A DNA stretch of 64,000 nucleotides, taken from Amycolatopsis acididurans (GTDB lineage: Bacteria > Actinomycetota > Actinomycetes > Mycobacteriales > Pseudonocardiaceae). The notes under the pieces were generated by a model. The model had not been told where the DNA came from, searched no databases, and worked only from the letters and a program-made list of their open reading frames with translations. Below, in pieces: positions 41,761 through 49,783 of this stretch (position 1 is its first letter; each line of letters opens with the position of its first letter). The position numbers and the translations under genes were made by a program. Location of the stretch: positions 1 to 64,000 of the forward strand of contig NZ_JAAXLS010000006.1 of the NCBI RefSeq assembly GCF_012328925.1, in the 5' to 3' direction.

Positions 41761-42468
41761 CTAGCGTTTCCCGTTGCCCTCGTTCGCCTCACCGACGAGC
41801 CAGGTCGCGACGTCGTGCAGCTTGCGGTTCGTGTGCTGGGAGGCCTGCACCAGCAGGCTGAACGCCTGCTCGTCGGCGATCGAGTGCCGCTCCATCAGAA
41901 TGCCCTTGGCCATCGAGATGGTGTCGCGGGTGCGCAAGGCGTTGCGCAGCTGCGCCTGACGACGCGCGCCGGCCAGTGCCACCGCGGCGTGCGCGGCGAA
42001 GAGGTCCGCCAGCGACTGGGCGTCCTCGTCGAACGCGTGCGGTCGCGTCGAGTAGAGGTTGAGCGCGCCGAGGGTGGTGGACGTGGTGAACAGCCGGATG
42101 CCGAGCAGCGAGGACACCCCGAGATCCACCGCCGCGGAGGCGAATTTCGGCCATCGGGTCTCGGAGGCGATATCCGGCACCCGGTAGACCGGCTGTTCGA
42201 AGACGGCGTCCACGCACGGGCCCTCGCCGAGTTCGTGTTGCAGCGAGTCCAGCTTCGCGACGATGTCGCTGGTCGGCGCGATCGAATGCATCACGCCGCC
42301 CTCCAGCAGGGAAACCCCGGCGTGATCGGTACCGGTGACCGTGGTCGAGGCCGCGACCACGATGTGCCCGACGGTTTTGTCGACGTCGGGTTCGGGCTCC
42401 AGGGTGCGCACAACCGAACTGAGAGCCGCGGCGAGCGCGACGTTGTCGGATTCCGTCTGCTCCGTCAT
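41761..42468 (-). CDS. GAF-ANTAR antitermination regulator
   Basis: The 235-residue protein has a GAF domain (about 20-160; GTDHAGVSLLEGG, HELGEGPCVDAVFEQPVYRVPD, LGIRLFTTSTTLGALNLYSTRPHAF) and a C-terminal ANTAR domain (about 170-225; RDTISMAKGILMERHSIADEQAFSLLVQASQHTNRKLHDVA). ANTAR domains bind paired RNA hairpins to stop terminator formation; the GAF domain presumably senses a small molecule or redox state. ATG 42468 is the family start. It is one of two ANTAR proteins within 6 kb. A degenerate RsbW-like gene lies on the other side of its promoter. Confidence 0.85.
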   Translation of the reverse strand: MTEQTESDNVALAAALSSVVRTLEPEPDVDKTVGHIVVAASTTVTGTDHAGVSLLEGGVMHSIAPTSDIVAKLDSLQHELGEGPCVDAVFEQPVYRVPDIASETRWPKFASAAVDLGVSSLLGIRLFTTSTTLGALNLYSTRPHAFDEDAQSLADLFAAHAAVALAGARRQAQLRNALRTRDTISMAKGILMERHSIADEQAFSLLVQASQHTNRKLHDVATWLVGEANEGNGKR

Positions 42469-42583
42469 GACCCCAGTCTTGCCGACCGGCGAAAAGCCCG
42501 CAGGGTTGCGCGGTTTACCGCTGGGCGAAACGGGGTAGCCGCTCGGCAACCGACCGTTGAGCAGCCAGCGGAGGCGACCGAGA

Positions 42584-43024
42584 ATGTCGACGTCACGTGT
42601 CCACGGTGAGTACGTCGTGTGGCGACGCCTCACCGCCCTTCCCGATTTGGCCCGCCTCCGCAATTCCCTGTGCGGACTTCTTTTCGACGCGCCCTCGCAG
42701 ATCGTGGTCAGCGTTGTGCTGTTCCTCGACGAGACCTGTCTCGGCGCGTTCGAGGGCGGGCTGTTCCCCGTCGAGGTGTGCGTGGTGCGCGGCACCGATC
42801 CGCATTACCTGCGCATCGACGTCAGCGGCTCGCGTCTGGCGCCGCCGAGCAGGCCCGGTTTCATGGACCTCGAACGCAGCGCGGCGGGCTGGGGTGTCGT
42901 CCACGACAGCGAGGGCATGAAGGTGTGGGCCTACCTGACCCTGCCGTTGCCCGCCCCTTCCCGTGAAGCCCCACCCTGGTCTCGCCTCGACGTCTGCCTC
43001 CCGGCCAACCCGACCTGGAATTAG
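42584..43024 (+). CDS. Degenerate RsbW-like ATPase-fold protein
   Basis: The 146-residue protein follows the outline of HATPase_c_2/RsbW anti-sigma kinases: LARLRNSLCGLLFDAPSQIVVSVVLFLDE (N-box helix), then PVEVCVV, YLRIDVSGSRLAPPSRPG and WGVVHDSEGMKVWAYLTL. Key ATP-site residues are changed: the N-box Asn is missing (FLDETCLGAF), DxG reads DVSGS without the usual GxG loop, and the GRGL motif is gone. It therefore probably binds a partner without kinase activity. ATG 42584 follows GGAGG at eight bases. It lies opposite the GAF-ANTAR gene and its stop overlaps the convergent TetR gene. Similarity is judged by eye, so the family call is moderate. Confidence 0.6.
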   Translation: MSTSRVHGEYVVWRRLTALPDLARLRNSLCGLLFDAPSQIVVSVVLFLDETCLGAFEGGLFPVEVCVVRGTDPHYLRIDVSGSRLAPPSRPGFMDLERSAAGWGVVHDSEGMKVWAYLTLPLPAPSREAPPWSRLDVCLPANPTWN

Positions 43025-43650
43025 ACGAGGCCCGACATGCGCACGAAGATGTCGGTGCACATGTCGACCAGGCCGGGTTCGTCCATGTCGAGGGTGCCGT
43101 TGAGCCAGGAGGTCAGTGCCTGGGCGAGGCCGCCGACGAGGACCTCCGAGATCAGCTCCAGCCGCGCGCTGGTTTCGATGCCGTAGAACTCCCGTGCCTG
43201 CAGGCCGAGCAGTTGCACGAACCAGCGCGTCGATTCGGCGCGTTTGCCGGCCAGGACCGTGGCGGCCAGCGCGGGGGAGAACAGCAGCCGGCCCCGGCGC
43301 GGATCCTCGGCGATGTGGCGCACCAGGTTCGCCAGTCCCGCCTGCGTTTTCGCGCGCGCGTCGGGTGGCGCCGCCTGTACGGCGGCCAGCGTCGTCGCGG
43401 CGATCTCCTCGATGACCCGGTCGTACACCGCGCGCGCGAGGGCGTCGCGGTCGGCGAAGTTCTCGTAGAAGTAGCGGGCGGCAAGCCCCGCCTCCCGGCA
43501 CACGCCGCGCACCGTGAGCTCGTGCGGACCCTCGGGCGCCCCGAGCAGGCGCAGCCCGGCCTCGAGCAGCTGCGCGCGCCGCCCGGCCTGCCGGTCTTCG
43601 CCCGCGACGCCTCCGTACGTGCGCAGCGACGTGGAATCCATGCCGACCAT
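43021..43650 (-). CDS. TetR-family regulator
   Basis: The 209-residue protein has a TetR HTH (AQLLEAGLRLLGAPEGPHELTVRGVCREAGLAARYFYENFADRDALARAVYD, about 28-75) and a helical ligand domain. ATG 43650 or the internal ATG 43641 may be used. It is divergent from the MpaB-like oxygenase gene with 65 bp between, so it likely represses that gene and senses its substrate. Its 3' end overlaps the RsbW-like gene by four bases. Confidence 0.85.
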   Translation of the reverse strand: MVGMDSTSLRTYGGVAGEDRQAGRRAQLLEAGLRLLGAPEGPHELTVRGVCREAGLAARYFYENFADRDALARAVYDRVIEEIAATTLAAVQAAPPDARAKTQAGLANLVRHIAEDPRRGRLLFSPALAATVLAGKRAESTRWFVQLLGLQAREFYGIETSARLELISEVLVGGLAQALTSWLNGTLDMDEPGLVDMCTDIFVRMSGLV

Positions 43651-43715
43651 CTTGACATCTCCCGCCTATCGGCGTTGCATATCTGCTAACAGTTGTGCGC
43701 AGAATTGAGGGGACG

Positions 43716-44528
43716 ATGACGACCCAACTCCGCCTTGACGACGCGATGCTCGGGGCCGGCCTGCTGGCCGGTGGCGCGAACGTGATCATGCAGCTGGCGC
43801 ATCCCGGGGTCGGCTACGGCGTGGTCGAAAGCCGGGTGGAGAGCGGGCGCCTGCACGACCACCCGGTGAAGCGGACCCGCACGACACTGACCTACCTGGC
43901 GGTCGCCGTGCTCGGCACCGACGAGGAGAAAAAGGCCTACCGGCGCGCCGTGAACAGGCAGCACGCGCAGGTGCGCTCCACCGAATCGAGCCCGGTCAAG
44001 TACAACGCGATGGACCCGGAACTGCAGCTGTGGGTCGCCGCGTGTCTTTACCGTGGATTCGAGGACATCTACCAGGCCATGGTGGGCCCGCTGGATCCGG
44101 ACGAGCGCGAGGAGGTATACCGGTCCTCGGCCACGCTGGGCACCGCCCTGCAGGTGCGCGAGGACATGTGGCCGCCGACCCGCGCCGCGTTCGAGGAGTA
44201 CTGGAAGCAGGGGCTGGAGAAGGTCTCGATCGACGACACCGTGCGCGAGCACCTCTACGACGTCGCGACACTGGGCTTCGCGCATCCACTCGTCCGGAAA
44301 CCGTTGTGGCGCTTCAACCGGTTCGTCACGACCGGATTCCTGCCGCCCCTGTTCCGCGAGCAGATGCGGCTGCCGTGGTCGCCGGGGCGGCAGCGGGTGT
44401 TCGACCGGCTGATGCGCGGCATCGGTTTCGTGGCCACGCGTTCCCCGCGCGTCCTGCGCGAGTTCCCGTACAACGCCTACCTGTGGGACTTGCGCCGGCG
44501 GATCACGACGGGGCGTCCGCTGGTGTGA
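43716..44528 (+). CDS. MpaB-type DUF2236 oxygenase-like protein
   Basis: The 270-residue protein is a DUF2236 (latex-clearing/MpaB-like) helical bundle: LLAGGANVIMQLAHPGVGYGVVES carries the heme- or metal-contact His, RTRTTLTYLAVAVLG and HAQVRSTESSPVKYNAMDPELQLWVAACLYRGFEDIY are family blocks, and DMWPPTRAAFEEYW follows. Some relatives bind b-type heme and oxidise isoprenoids; MpaB cleaves mycophenolic-acid precursors. Substrate is unknown. ATG 43716 follows GAGGGGA. It is controlled by the divergent TetR gene and partly overlaps the convergent GntR gene (26 bp). Confidence 0.8.
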   Translation: MTTQLRLDDAMLGAGLLAGGANVIMQLAHPGVGYGVVESRVESGRLHDHPVKRTRTTLTYLAVAVLGTDEEKKAYRRAVNRQHAQVRSTESSPVKYNAMDPELQLWVAACLYRGFEDIYQAMVGPLDPDEREEVYRSSATLGTALQVREDMWPPTRAAFEEYWKQGLEKVSIDDTVREHLYDVATLGFAHPLVRKPLWRFNRFVTTGFLPPLFREQMRLPWSPGRQRVFDRLMRGIGFVATRSPRVLREFPYNAYLWDLRRRITTGRPLV

Positions 44529-45201
44529 GCCGCTGGCTGATCCACTGCTCGACCTCGGTCACGTGCCGCGCGGCGGCGGTGTAGGCGGCGAGGCTGTCGC
44601 GGGCCAGCAAGGCCTGGTAGATGCCCAGATGCTGCTGGTGTGTCCACGCCGCCACGTCCTCCTTGACCAGCGCGCGCCACACGCGGGCGCGCGCGGTGCG
44701 CTGGGAGATCGACTCGGCGAGCGATTCCAGCGACTTGTTCCCGGTCGCCGCGATGATCGTGGCGTGGAAGTACAGGTCTTCTTCCACGAGCCGTTCGGGA
44801 TCGGTCATCGTGGCCATCCGCTCGATGCTCCCGTGCAGCGCTTCCAGCGCCTGCTCGCCGATCCGGGTGGCCGCCAGCGCGGTCGCGCCGGGTTCCAGGA
44901 CGCGGCGGCATTCGAAGAGCTCGCCCAGGTGGGAGTCGTGAGCAAGGTCGAGGAACTGGCCCACGACCCGCATCATCTGGTCCGGCCGCAGGTCGGTCAC
45001 GAAGGTGCCGTTGCCGCGGCGGATCTCCAGCACACCCGCCATCACGAGCGCGCGTACGGCCTCGCGCAGCGACAGGCGCGACAGGCGCATCTGCTCGGCG
45101 AGCACGGCCTCCGGTGGCAGCTTGCTGCCCGGCCCGAACTCGCCGCTCTCGATCCGCTGCCGCAGGCCCTGGATCGCCTCGTCCACGACACCCTGCGTCA
45201 C
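44503..45201 (-). CDS. GntR/FadR-family regulator of divergent sugar-acid gene
   Basis: The 232-residue protein has the GntR winged helix (LRQRIESGEFGPGSKLPPEAVLAEQMRLSRLSLREAVRALVMAGVLEIRRGNGTFV) and a FadR-type FCD domain with the metal ligands in a helical bundle (ALHGSIERMAT and FHATIIAATGNKSL). GTG 45201 is preferred because GGAGG sits five bases upstream; a longer start would read through the ACATC-T-GATGT palindrome at 45215-45225. It is divergent from the FAH-family gene. FCD regulators usually sense organic or sugar acids, which fits. Confidence 0.82.
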   Translation of the reverse strand: MTQGVVDEAIQGLRQRIESGEFGPGSKLPPEAVLAEQMRLSRLSLREAVRALVMAGVLEIRRGNGTFVTDLRPDQMMRVVGQFLDLAHDSHLGELFECRRVLEPGATALAATRIGEQALEALHGSIERMATMTDPERLVEEDLYFHATIIAATGNKSLESLAESISQRTARARVWRALVKEDVAAWTHQQHLGIYQALLARDSLAAYTAAARHVTEVEQWISQRLTPADAPS

Positions 45202-45214
45202 GCGTTCCTCCAAG

Positions 45215-45289
45215 ACATCTGATGTATCGACTCTACGACCCTTGTTTTCGACGGGCAAGAGCTCCTATTGTCCATTAGACATCAGATCT
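45215..45289. promoter_or_regulatory. Candidate GntR operators between gntR and FAH genes
   Basis: A perfect palindrome ACATC-T-GATGT (45215-45225) lies just before the GntR start, and a related half-matching copy ACATCAGATCT (45279-45289) lies just before the FAH-gene start. The two sites are 64 bp apart in the shared intergenic region, suited to control of both genes by the GntR protein. Confidence 0.55.
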
Positions 45290-45308
45290 CATGGAAGGAA
45301 CCCGCGTC

Positions 45309-46145
45309 ATGCACATCGTCCGCTTCGCCGACTCGGACGCAACGGTCCACTGTGGACTACTGGTCGACGGGGTGATCCGCGTGCTCGAACAGGACCGGAT
45401 CGCGGACCTGCTCGCCCTGTCGCTGGCAGAGCTGCGCGTACTGGCCGAAGAGCCGGCGGCCACGCCGGTCGCGGCCGCCGACGTCACACTCCTGCCGCCG
45501 CTGGACGGGCGGATGGAGGTGTGGGCCGCCGGCGTGACCTACCACCGCTCCCGCGAGGCGCGGATGGAGGAGAGCGCCGAGCGGTCGGTGTATGAAAAGG
45601 TCTACGACGCGCCGCGGCCGGAGCTGTTCTTCAAGGCGGTGCCCTGGCGCGTGGTCACTGACGGGGACGCGGTGCGCGTGCGCCCGGACTCCTCGCTCAC
45701 CGTGCCCGAACCCGAACTGGGGCTGGTCGTCAACGCCCACGCCGAGATCGTCGGTTACCTCGTGGTCGACGACGTCAGCTCACGCTCGATCGAGGGCGAG
45801 AACCCGCTGTATCTGCCGCAGGCGAAGGTGTACGAGGGCAGCTGCGCGGTATCGGCAGGCATCCGTCCGGTGTGGGAGGTGCCCGACGTCAAGGCACTGG
45901 AGATCGCCATGACGATCACCCGGGGCGACGAGATCGCGTTCAAGGCGGCGATCTCCACGGCCAGCCTGCACCGGCCGGTCTCGGAGCTGGTGTCGTGCCT
46001 GTTCGACGGACAGCCCTATCCCGAAGGGGCGGTGCTCGCGACAGGGACCGGCATCGTGCCCGGAATGGACTTCACGCTCACCCCGGGCGACGTCGTGGAC
46101 ATCGACATCGCCGGGGTCGGCAGGCTGGTCACGCCCGTGCGGTGA
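45309..46145 (+). CDS. FAH-family enzyme, possibly 2-keto-3-deoxy-sugar-acid dehydratase
   Basis: The 278-residue protein has the fumarylacetoacetate-hydrolase-like fold with metal ligands in [19 protein letters not shown] (Glu-x-Glu) and [30 protein letters not shown]. The block [15 protein letters not shown] and [13 protein letters not shown] resembles 2-keto-3-deoxy-D-arabinonate dehydratases of archaea and actinobacteria. It would act in the cytoplasmic catabolism of pentonic or other sugar acids. ATG 45309 follows GGAAGGAA; ATG 45291 is less likely. The divergent FCD-type GntR regulator supports a sugar-acid role. Exact substrate is inferred. Confidence 0.75.
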   Translation: MHIVRFADSDATVHCGLLVDGVIRVLEQDRIADLLALSLAELRVLAEEPAATPVAAADVTLLPPLDGRMEVWAAGVTYHRSREARMEESAERSVYEKVYDAPRPELFFKAVPWRVVTDGDAVRVRPDSSLTVPEPELGLVVNAHAEIVGYLVVDDVSSRSIEGENPLYLPQAKVYEGSCAVSAGIRPVWEVPDVKALEIAMTITRGDEIAFKAAISTASLHRPVSELVSCLFDGQPYPEGAVLATGTGIVPGMDFTLTPGDVVDIDIAGVGRLVTPVR

Positions 46146-46146
46146 G

Positions 46147-46767
46147 CTACTCGAAGCGCGACGGGTCACCGGCGCCGTAGCGCACGATCACCGGTTCGTC
46201 CTCGGAGAAGTCGACCACCGTGGTGGGTTCGGTGCCGCAGTCGCCGGAGTCGATCACCGCATCCAGCACGTGATCGAGCTCGTCCTTGATCTCCCAACCC
46301 TGCGTCAGCGGCTCCTCGTGGTCGGGCAGCAGCAGCGTGCTCGACAGCATCGGCTCGCCGAGTTCGGCCAGCAGTGCCTGCGCCACCACGTGGTCGGGGA
46401 TGCGCACGCCGACGGTCTTCTTCTTGGGGTGCAGCATCCGCCTCGGCACTTCCTTGGTGGCCGGCAGGATGAACGTGTAGCTGCCCGGGGTGGAGGCCTT
46501 GATCGCGCGGAACACGGCGTTGTTGATGATGACGAACTGGCCCAGCTGAGCGAAGTCCCGGCACACGATGGTGAAGTGGTGCCGGTCGTCGAGGCGGCGG
46601 ATCGCGCGGATCCGGTCGATGCCGTCCTTGTTCCCGAGCTGGCAGCCGAGGGCGAAACACGAGTCGGTGGGGTAGGCGATGAGCCCGCCCTCGCGCACGA
46701 TCCCGGCCACCTGGTCGAGCGCACGCGGTTGCGGATTGTCCGGATGCACGTCGAAGTATTTCGCCAT
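46147..46767 (-). CDS. YciO/YrdC-type threonylcarbamoyl-AMP synthase-like protein
   Basis: The 206-residue protein matches the YrdC/Sua5 superfamily: PTDSCFALGCQLGNKDGIDRIRAIRRLDDRHHFTIVCRDFAQL, FILPATKEVPRRMLHPKKKTVGVRIPDH and LLLPD. The closest sub-type in wording is YciO, which has weak threonylcarbamoyl-AMP synthase activity compared with YrdC. It may help make t6A in tRNA, but a separate tsaC gene is expected elsewhere. Its stop lies one base from the convergent FAH-gene stop. Confidence 0.82.
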   Translation of the reverse strand: MAKYFDVHPDNPQPRALDQVAGIVREGGLIAYPTDSCFALGCQLGNKDGIDRIRAIRRLDDRHHFTIVCRDFAQLGQFVIINNAVFRAIKASTPGSYTFILPATKEVPRRMLHPKKKTVGVRIPDHVVAQALLAELGEPMLSSTLLLPDHEEPLTQGWEIKDELDHVLDAVIDSGDCGTEPTTVVDFSEDEPVIVRYGAGDPSRFE

Positions 46768-46830
46768 GCCGGGCAGCCTACCCGGCAGGAATTTCCCGCG
46801 CCGGAAACGAAACGGGCGGTTCTTGCCGAA

Positions 46831-47535
46831 CTAGTCCAGTGCTTTCACATGTGCCTGGCTGATCACCGACAAGGCGAGGTCGCGGATTTTGACATTGCTG
46901 GTCTGGGACAGTTCACGCAGCCGCATGAAGGCCTCGTCGGGGCCGCAGTGGTGGCGCGCCATCAGGATGCCCTTCGCCTGCTCGATCGCGGCGCGCGATT
47001 GCAGTGCGCGCTGCAGGTTTTCGGCCTCCTCGCGCAGGTCGACGGCGGCCATCCGCTCCCTGGCCGCGGCCACCGCGAGCATCCGCGCGACCGCGGGCTC
47101 CTCGTCGCTTTCGGCACCGAGGAACTGCTCCAGCGCTGTGACGTCCTCGGTGTGATGCAGGATCCCGATCATCTCGCCGGTGCCGTTGCGTAGCGGGGAG
47201 TTCACCGAACTCCACAGTCGCTTGACATACGTGCCGTCCCCGGCCGGGGACGGCAGATCGAAACGCTCGATCGGCATGTGGTGGCGCCGTTTCCGGCGCA
47301 GCACCCGGCGTAGCGAATCCTCGAGCATCCGCCCGCCCGGGTCCGGGTGCCCCGGAGGCGGCCGGAACGCGTCGAAAAAGTAGCGTCCCAGCAGGTCAGC
47401 GCGTTCCCGCTCGACCACGGCCAGATAGGCACGGTTAACCGCGCGGATCGTCAAATTCAAGTCGAGTATCAGATAGGGCGAGATCGTCGCCTGGAAAGCC
47501 GGGTTCTTGTCGGTCGATTTGAAAAACTCACCCAT
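46831..47535 (-). CDS. PAS-ANTAR antitermination regulator
   Basis: The 234-residue protein has a PAS domain (about 15-130; YLILDLNLTIRAVNRAYLAVVERERADLLGRYFFDAF and GEMIGILHHTEDVTALE) and a C-terminal ANTAR domain (about 165-228; LQRALQSRAAIEQAKGILMARHHCGPDEAFMRLRELSQTSNVKIRDLAL). The PAS part should sense light, redox or a small ligand and the ANTAR part binds RNA. It is the second ANTAR gene in this region. No target leader is obvious next to it. Confidence 0.85.
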   Translation of the reverse strand: MGEFFKSTDKNPAFQATISPYLILDLNLTIRAVNRAYLAVVERERADLLGRYFFDAFRPPPGHPDPGGRMLEDSLRRVLRRKRRHHMPIERFDLPSPAGDGTYVKRLWSSVNSPLRNGTGEMIGILHHTEDVTALEQFLGAESDEEPAVARMLAVAAARERMAAVDLREEAENLQRALQSRAAIEQAKGILMARHHCGPDEAFMRLRELSQTSNVKIRDLALSVISQAHVKALD

Positions 47536-47635
47536 CCCGGGCCTCCATAATTATTTCGTGCCACGAGAAATCGTAGAGCGCGGACGGGTCGGGCAAAAGG
47601 GGCCGCTGAAAACATGCGGTGGCGGTGTTCACCAC

Positions 47636-49690
47636 CTAAGATCCCGGTTTCGCGTGCTCCGGATGCTCGCGGGCGAAGACTTCCAGTGTCCGCTTCGCCA
47701 GTTCGTCCCCGCGATCGGCGGCCCGCCGGTACCACCGTTGCCCCTCGGCGAGATCACCGCGCCGCCAGTACAGGGCGCCGAGGTTGACCTCCGCGGCCAG
47801 GTGACCGGCGGCCAGTGCCTGCTGGTACCACTGCTCGGCCTCGTCGTGGTCGCCCCGGTCCTGCAGGATCGCGCCGAGGTTGAGCATCGCCTCCGGCAGC
47901 CCGTGGCCCGCCGCGCGCCGGTACCACTGTTCGGCCTCGTCCCGCCGCTCGCGCTGTTCCAGCAATACGGCGAGGCCGAATTCCGCCACTTTCCCGTTCT
48001 CGCCGTCGGCGGCGCGTTCGAACCAGCTCTCCGCCGCGTCCAGATCGCCTTCGTTCCACAGTTGCCTGGCCAGATCGAGCGCCGCACCGGTGTCCCCGGT
48101 CTCGGCGGCGAGCCTGCGCAGCGCTTCGACGTCCGAGCGCGGCGCGCCGGGATCTCCGGGCTCGGACAGCAGGCCGATCAGCCGCACCGCCGTCGCGTCC
48201 CCGGCGAGCGCGACCTTGCGCAAGAGGCCGATACCACGCGGCCGGTCGCCGTGCAGCAGTTCCAGTACGGCCTCCTTGCGCAGCCCGACCGGATCGCCCG
48301 ACATCGCCGCGCGGTGATAGGACGCGCGTGCCTGCTCGATCCGGCCGGTCTCGGCGAACAGCCCGCCGAGGTTGGTCATGCCCTTGGTGTCCCCGGCGTC
48401 GGCGGCACGCCGGTACCAGGCCTCGGCGGCCGCCACGTCGCCGCGGTTCTCCGCCAGCGTGCCCAGGTTGGTCATCGCCCAGCCGTTGCCCGCGCCGGCC
48501 GCACGCGTGTACCAATGCTCGGCCGCGGCGTGCTCACCCTGCGCCTGCGCCGCCCAGCCGAGGTTGAACAACGCGAAGGGATCCTCGTGGGCGGCCAGCG
48601 TGGTCCACAACGCGACCGCCTCGGTCAGGCGGCCGTAGCGGGCGGCGGCACGGGCGATGCGGAACATCTGGTCGCGGCGAAGTCCCGGCGTCGCGGCGAG
48701 TTTGCGCCACACCCGGTCCGGCACCTCCGGCGCGCCGGGGCGCAGTTCGGTCTGGTCGACGAGGTAGCCGAACGCGACGTAGTGGTCCTCGCCCGCGGGC
48801 AGCAGGCACGGGCTCGCGCCGTGCACGGGCGCGGTCGCCCACGCCACGGCGTCCGGGACCGTCATCGGCCCGGCGAGATCGATCAGCCAGAGCAGCGGAA
48901 CCGGGTCCAGGTAGCCGGCGCGGCGCAGATCGACGGCGGCGCTGACGAGTGCGGCGCCCTCTCCGCCCGAACGCCACCGCTGCAGCACCGCGGGCCCGTT
49001 CGCGATCTGCTCGCCGAGCCCGGCGGTGGGATCGTCGAGCGCGGCCGCGACCCGGGGATCGGCGCGCAGATCGTGTGCGGCGGCCGCCTCGGCCTCGTCC
49101 AGTCGTGCCGCGATCCAGATCGGCTTGGCCCTGGTGAGGATGCGCCGGTTGCGGCTCGTGGTGACGTCGCCGTCGATGCCCAGCGCGTCGCGCGCCTGCC
49201 TGCGCAGCGTGGCGATCAGCACGACGTCGCGCCGGTCCGGCGGGCACAGCGCGCCCAGCACGTCGTCGTCGAGGCTGTCGGTGGACAGGAACCGTTCGAG
49301 ATCGTCCAGCCACACCACGGTCCGCTCGGGCGGAGTCCGCGCCAGCTCACGCAGTTCGGCGGCGTCGCGGGGGATCACCACCGCGCGCAGACCGAGGCGC
49401 GCGGCGTTGCGGCGCACGGCCTGCGCCGCCGACCGGGTCTTCCCGGCGGCGGAATCACCCTGCACCAGGACGAGCCCGCCGCGGGCGAGTGCGCGGTCCA
49501 GCCGCGCGTCCACATTGCGCGGCACGTACGGCGGCAGCGGCGGCGCGCCGGGCACGGTCCACGCCGGATGGACGCCGAGGATCGTCTCGTCCAGCTCGTC
49601 GATGCGCAGGGTCCGCGCGTGGCCCGGTTTCCGGCGTCCCCTGAGCGCGCCGAACAGGCGCCTGGCTCTGCTTCCGGAATCGAACGACAT
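47636..49690 (-). CDS. P-loop ATPase with Sel1-like TPR repeats
   Basis: The 684-residue protein combines an N-terminal P-loop domain (Walker A GDSAAGKTRSAAQ about 82; Walker B VVWLDDLERF about 130; sensor LIATLRRQAR about 165) with a C-terminal run of at least eight Sel1/TPR-type repeats of about 36 residues (AAEHWYTRAAGAGNGWAM, AAEAWYRRAADAGDTKGM, DEAEQWYRRAAGHG, EGQRWYRRAADRG). This is the order of STAND-type signalling ATPases, where repeats sense a partner and the ATPase switches state. ATG 49690 is the first start that gives a normal N-terminus; longer frames read into the neighbouring promoter. No effector domain is recognised. It is divergent from the SRPBCC gene. Confidence 0.75.
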   Translation of the reverse strand: MSFDSGSRARRLFGALRGRRKPGHARTLRIDELDETILGVHPAWTVPGAPPLPPYVPRNVDARLDRALARGGLVLVQGDSAAGKTRSAAQAVRRNAARLGLRAVVIPRDAAELRELARTPPERTVVWLDDLERFLSTDSLDDDVLGALCPPDRRDVVLIATLRRQARDALGIDGDVTTSRNRRILTRAKPIWIAARLDEAEAAAAHDLRADPRVAAALDDPTAGLGEQIANGPAVLQRWRSGGEGAALVSAAVDLRRAGYLDPVPLLWLIDLAGPMTVPDAVAWATAPVHGASPCLLPAGEDHYVAFGYLVDQTELRPGAPEVPDRVWRKLAATPGLRRDQMFRIARAAARYGRLTEAVALWTTLAAHEDPFALFNLGWAAQAQGEHAAAEHWYTRAAGAGNGWAMTNLGTLAENRGDVAAAEAWYRRAADAGDTKGMTNLGGLFAETGRIEQARASYHRAAMSGDPVGLRKEAVLELLHGDRPRGIGLLRKVALAGDATAVRLIGLLSEPGDPGAPRSDVEALRRLAAETGDTGAALDLARQLWNEGDLDAAESWFERAADGENGKVAEFGLAVLLEQRERRDEAEQWYRRAAGHGLPEAMLNLGAILQDRGDHDEAEQWYQQALAAGHLAAEVNLGALYWRRGDLAEGQRWYRRAADRGDELAKRTLEVFAREHPEHAKPGS

Positions 49691-49745
49691 CGCGGCTACT
49701 TTCCCACAGCCCGGTGTCATCCGGGATGCCCGTCCGGCAACGGAC

Positions 49746-49783
49746 TTGACCATGCCCGACCGACATACGTACAGTCTGTACGT
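49746..49783 (+). promoter_or_regulatory. Leaderless promoter with 17-bp palindrome
   Basis: TTGACC (49746-49751) and TACAGT (49770-49775) with an 18-bp spacer lie immediately before the GTG at 49782. A perfect palindrome ACGTACAG-T-CTGTACGT (49767-49783) covers the -10 box and the start codon. This arrangement predicts repression by a dimeric HTH protein and a leaderless message. No regulator gene for it is adjacent. Confidence 0.6.
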
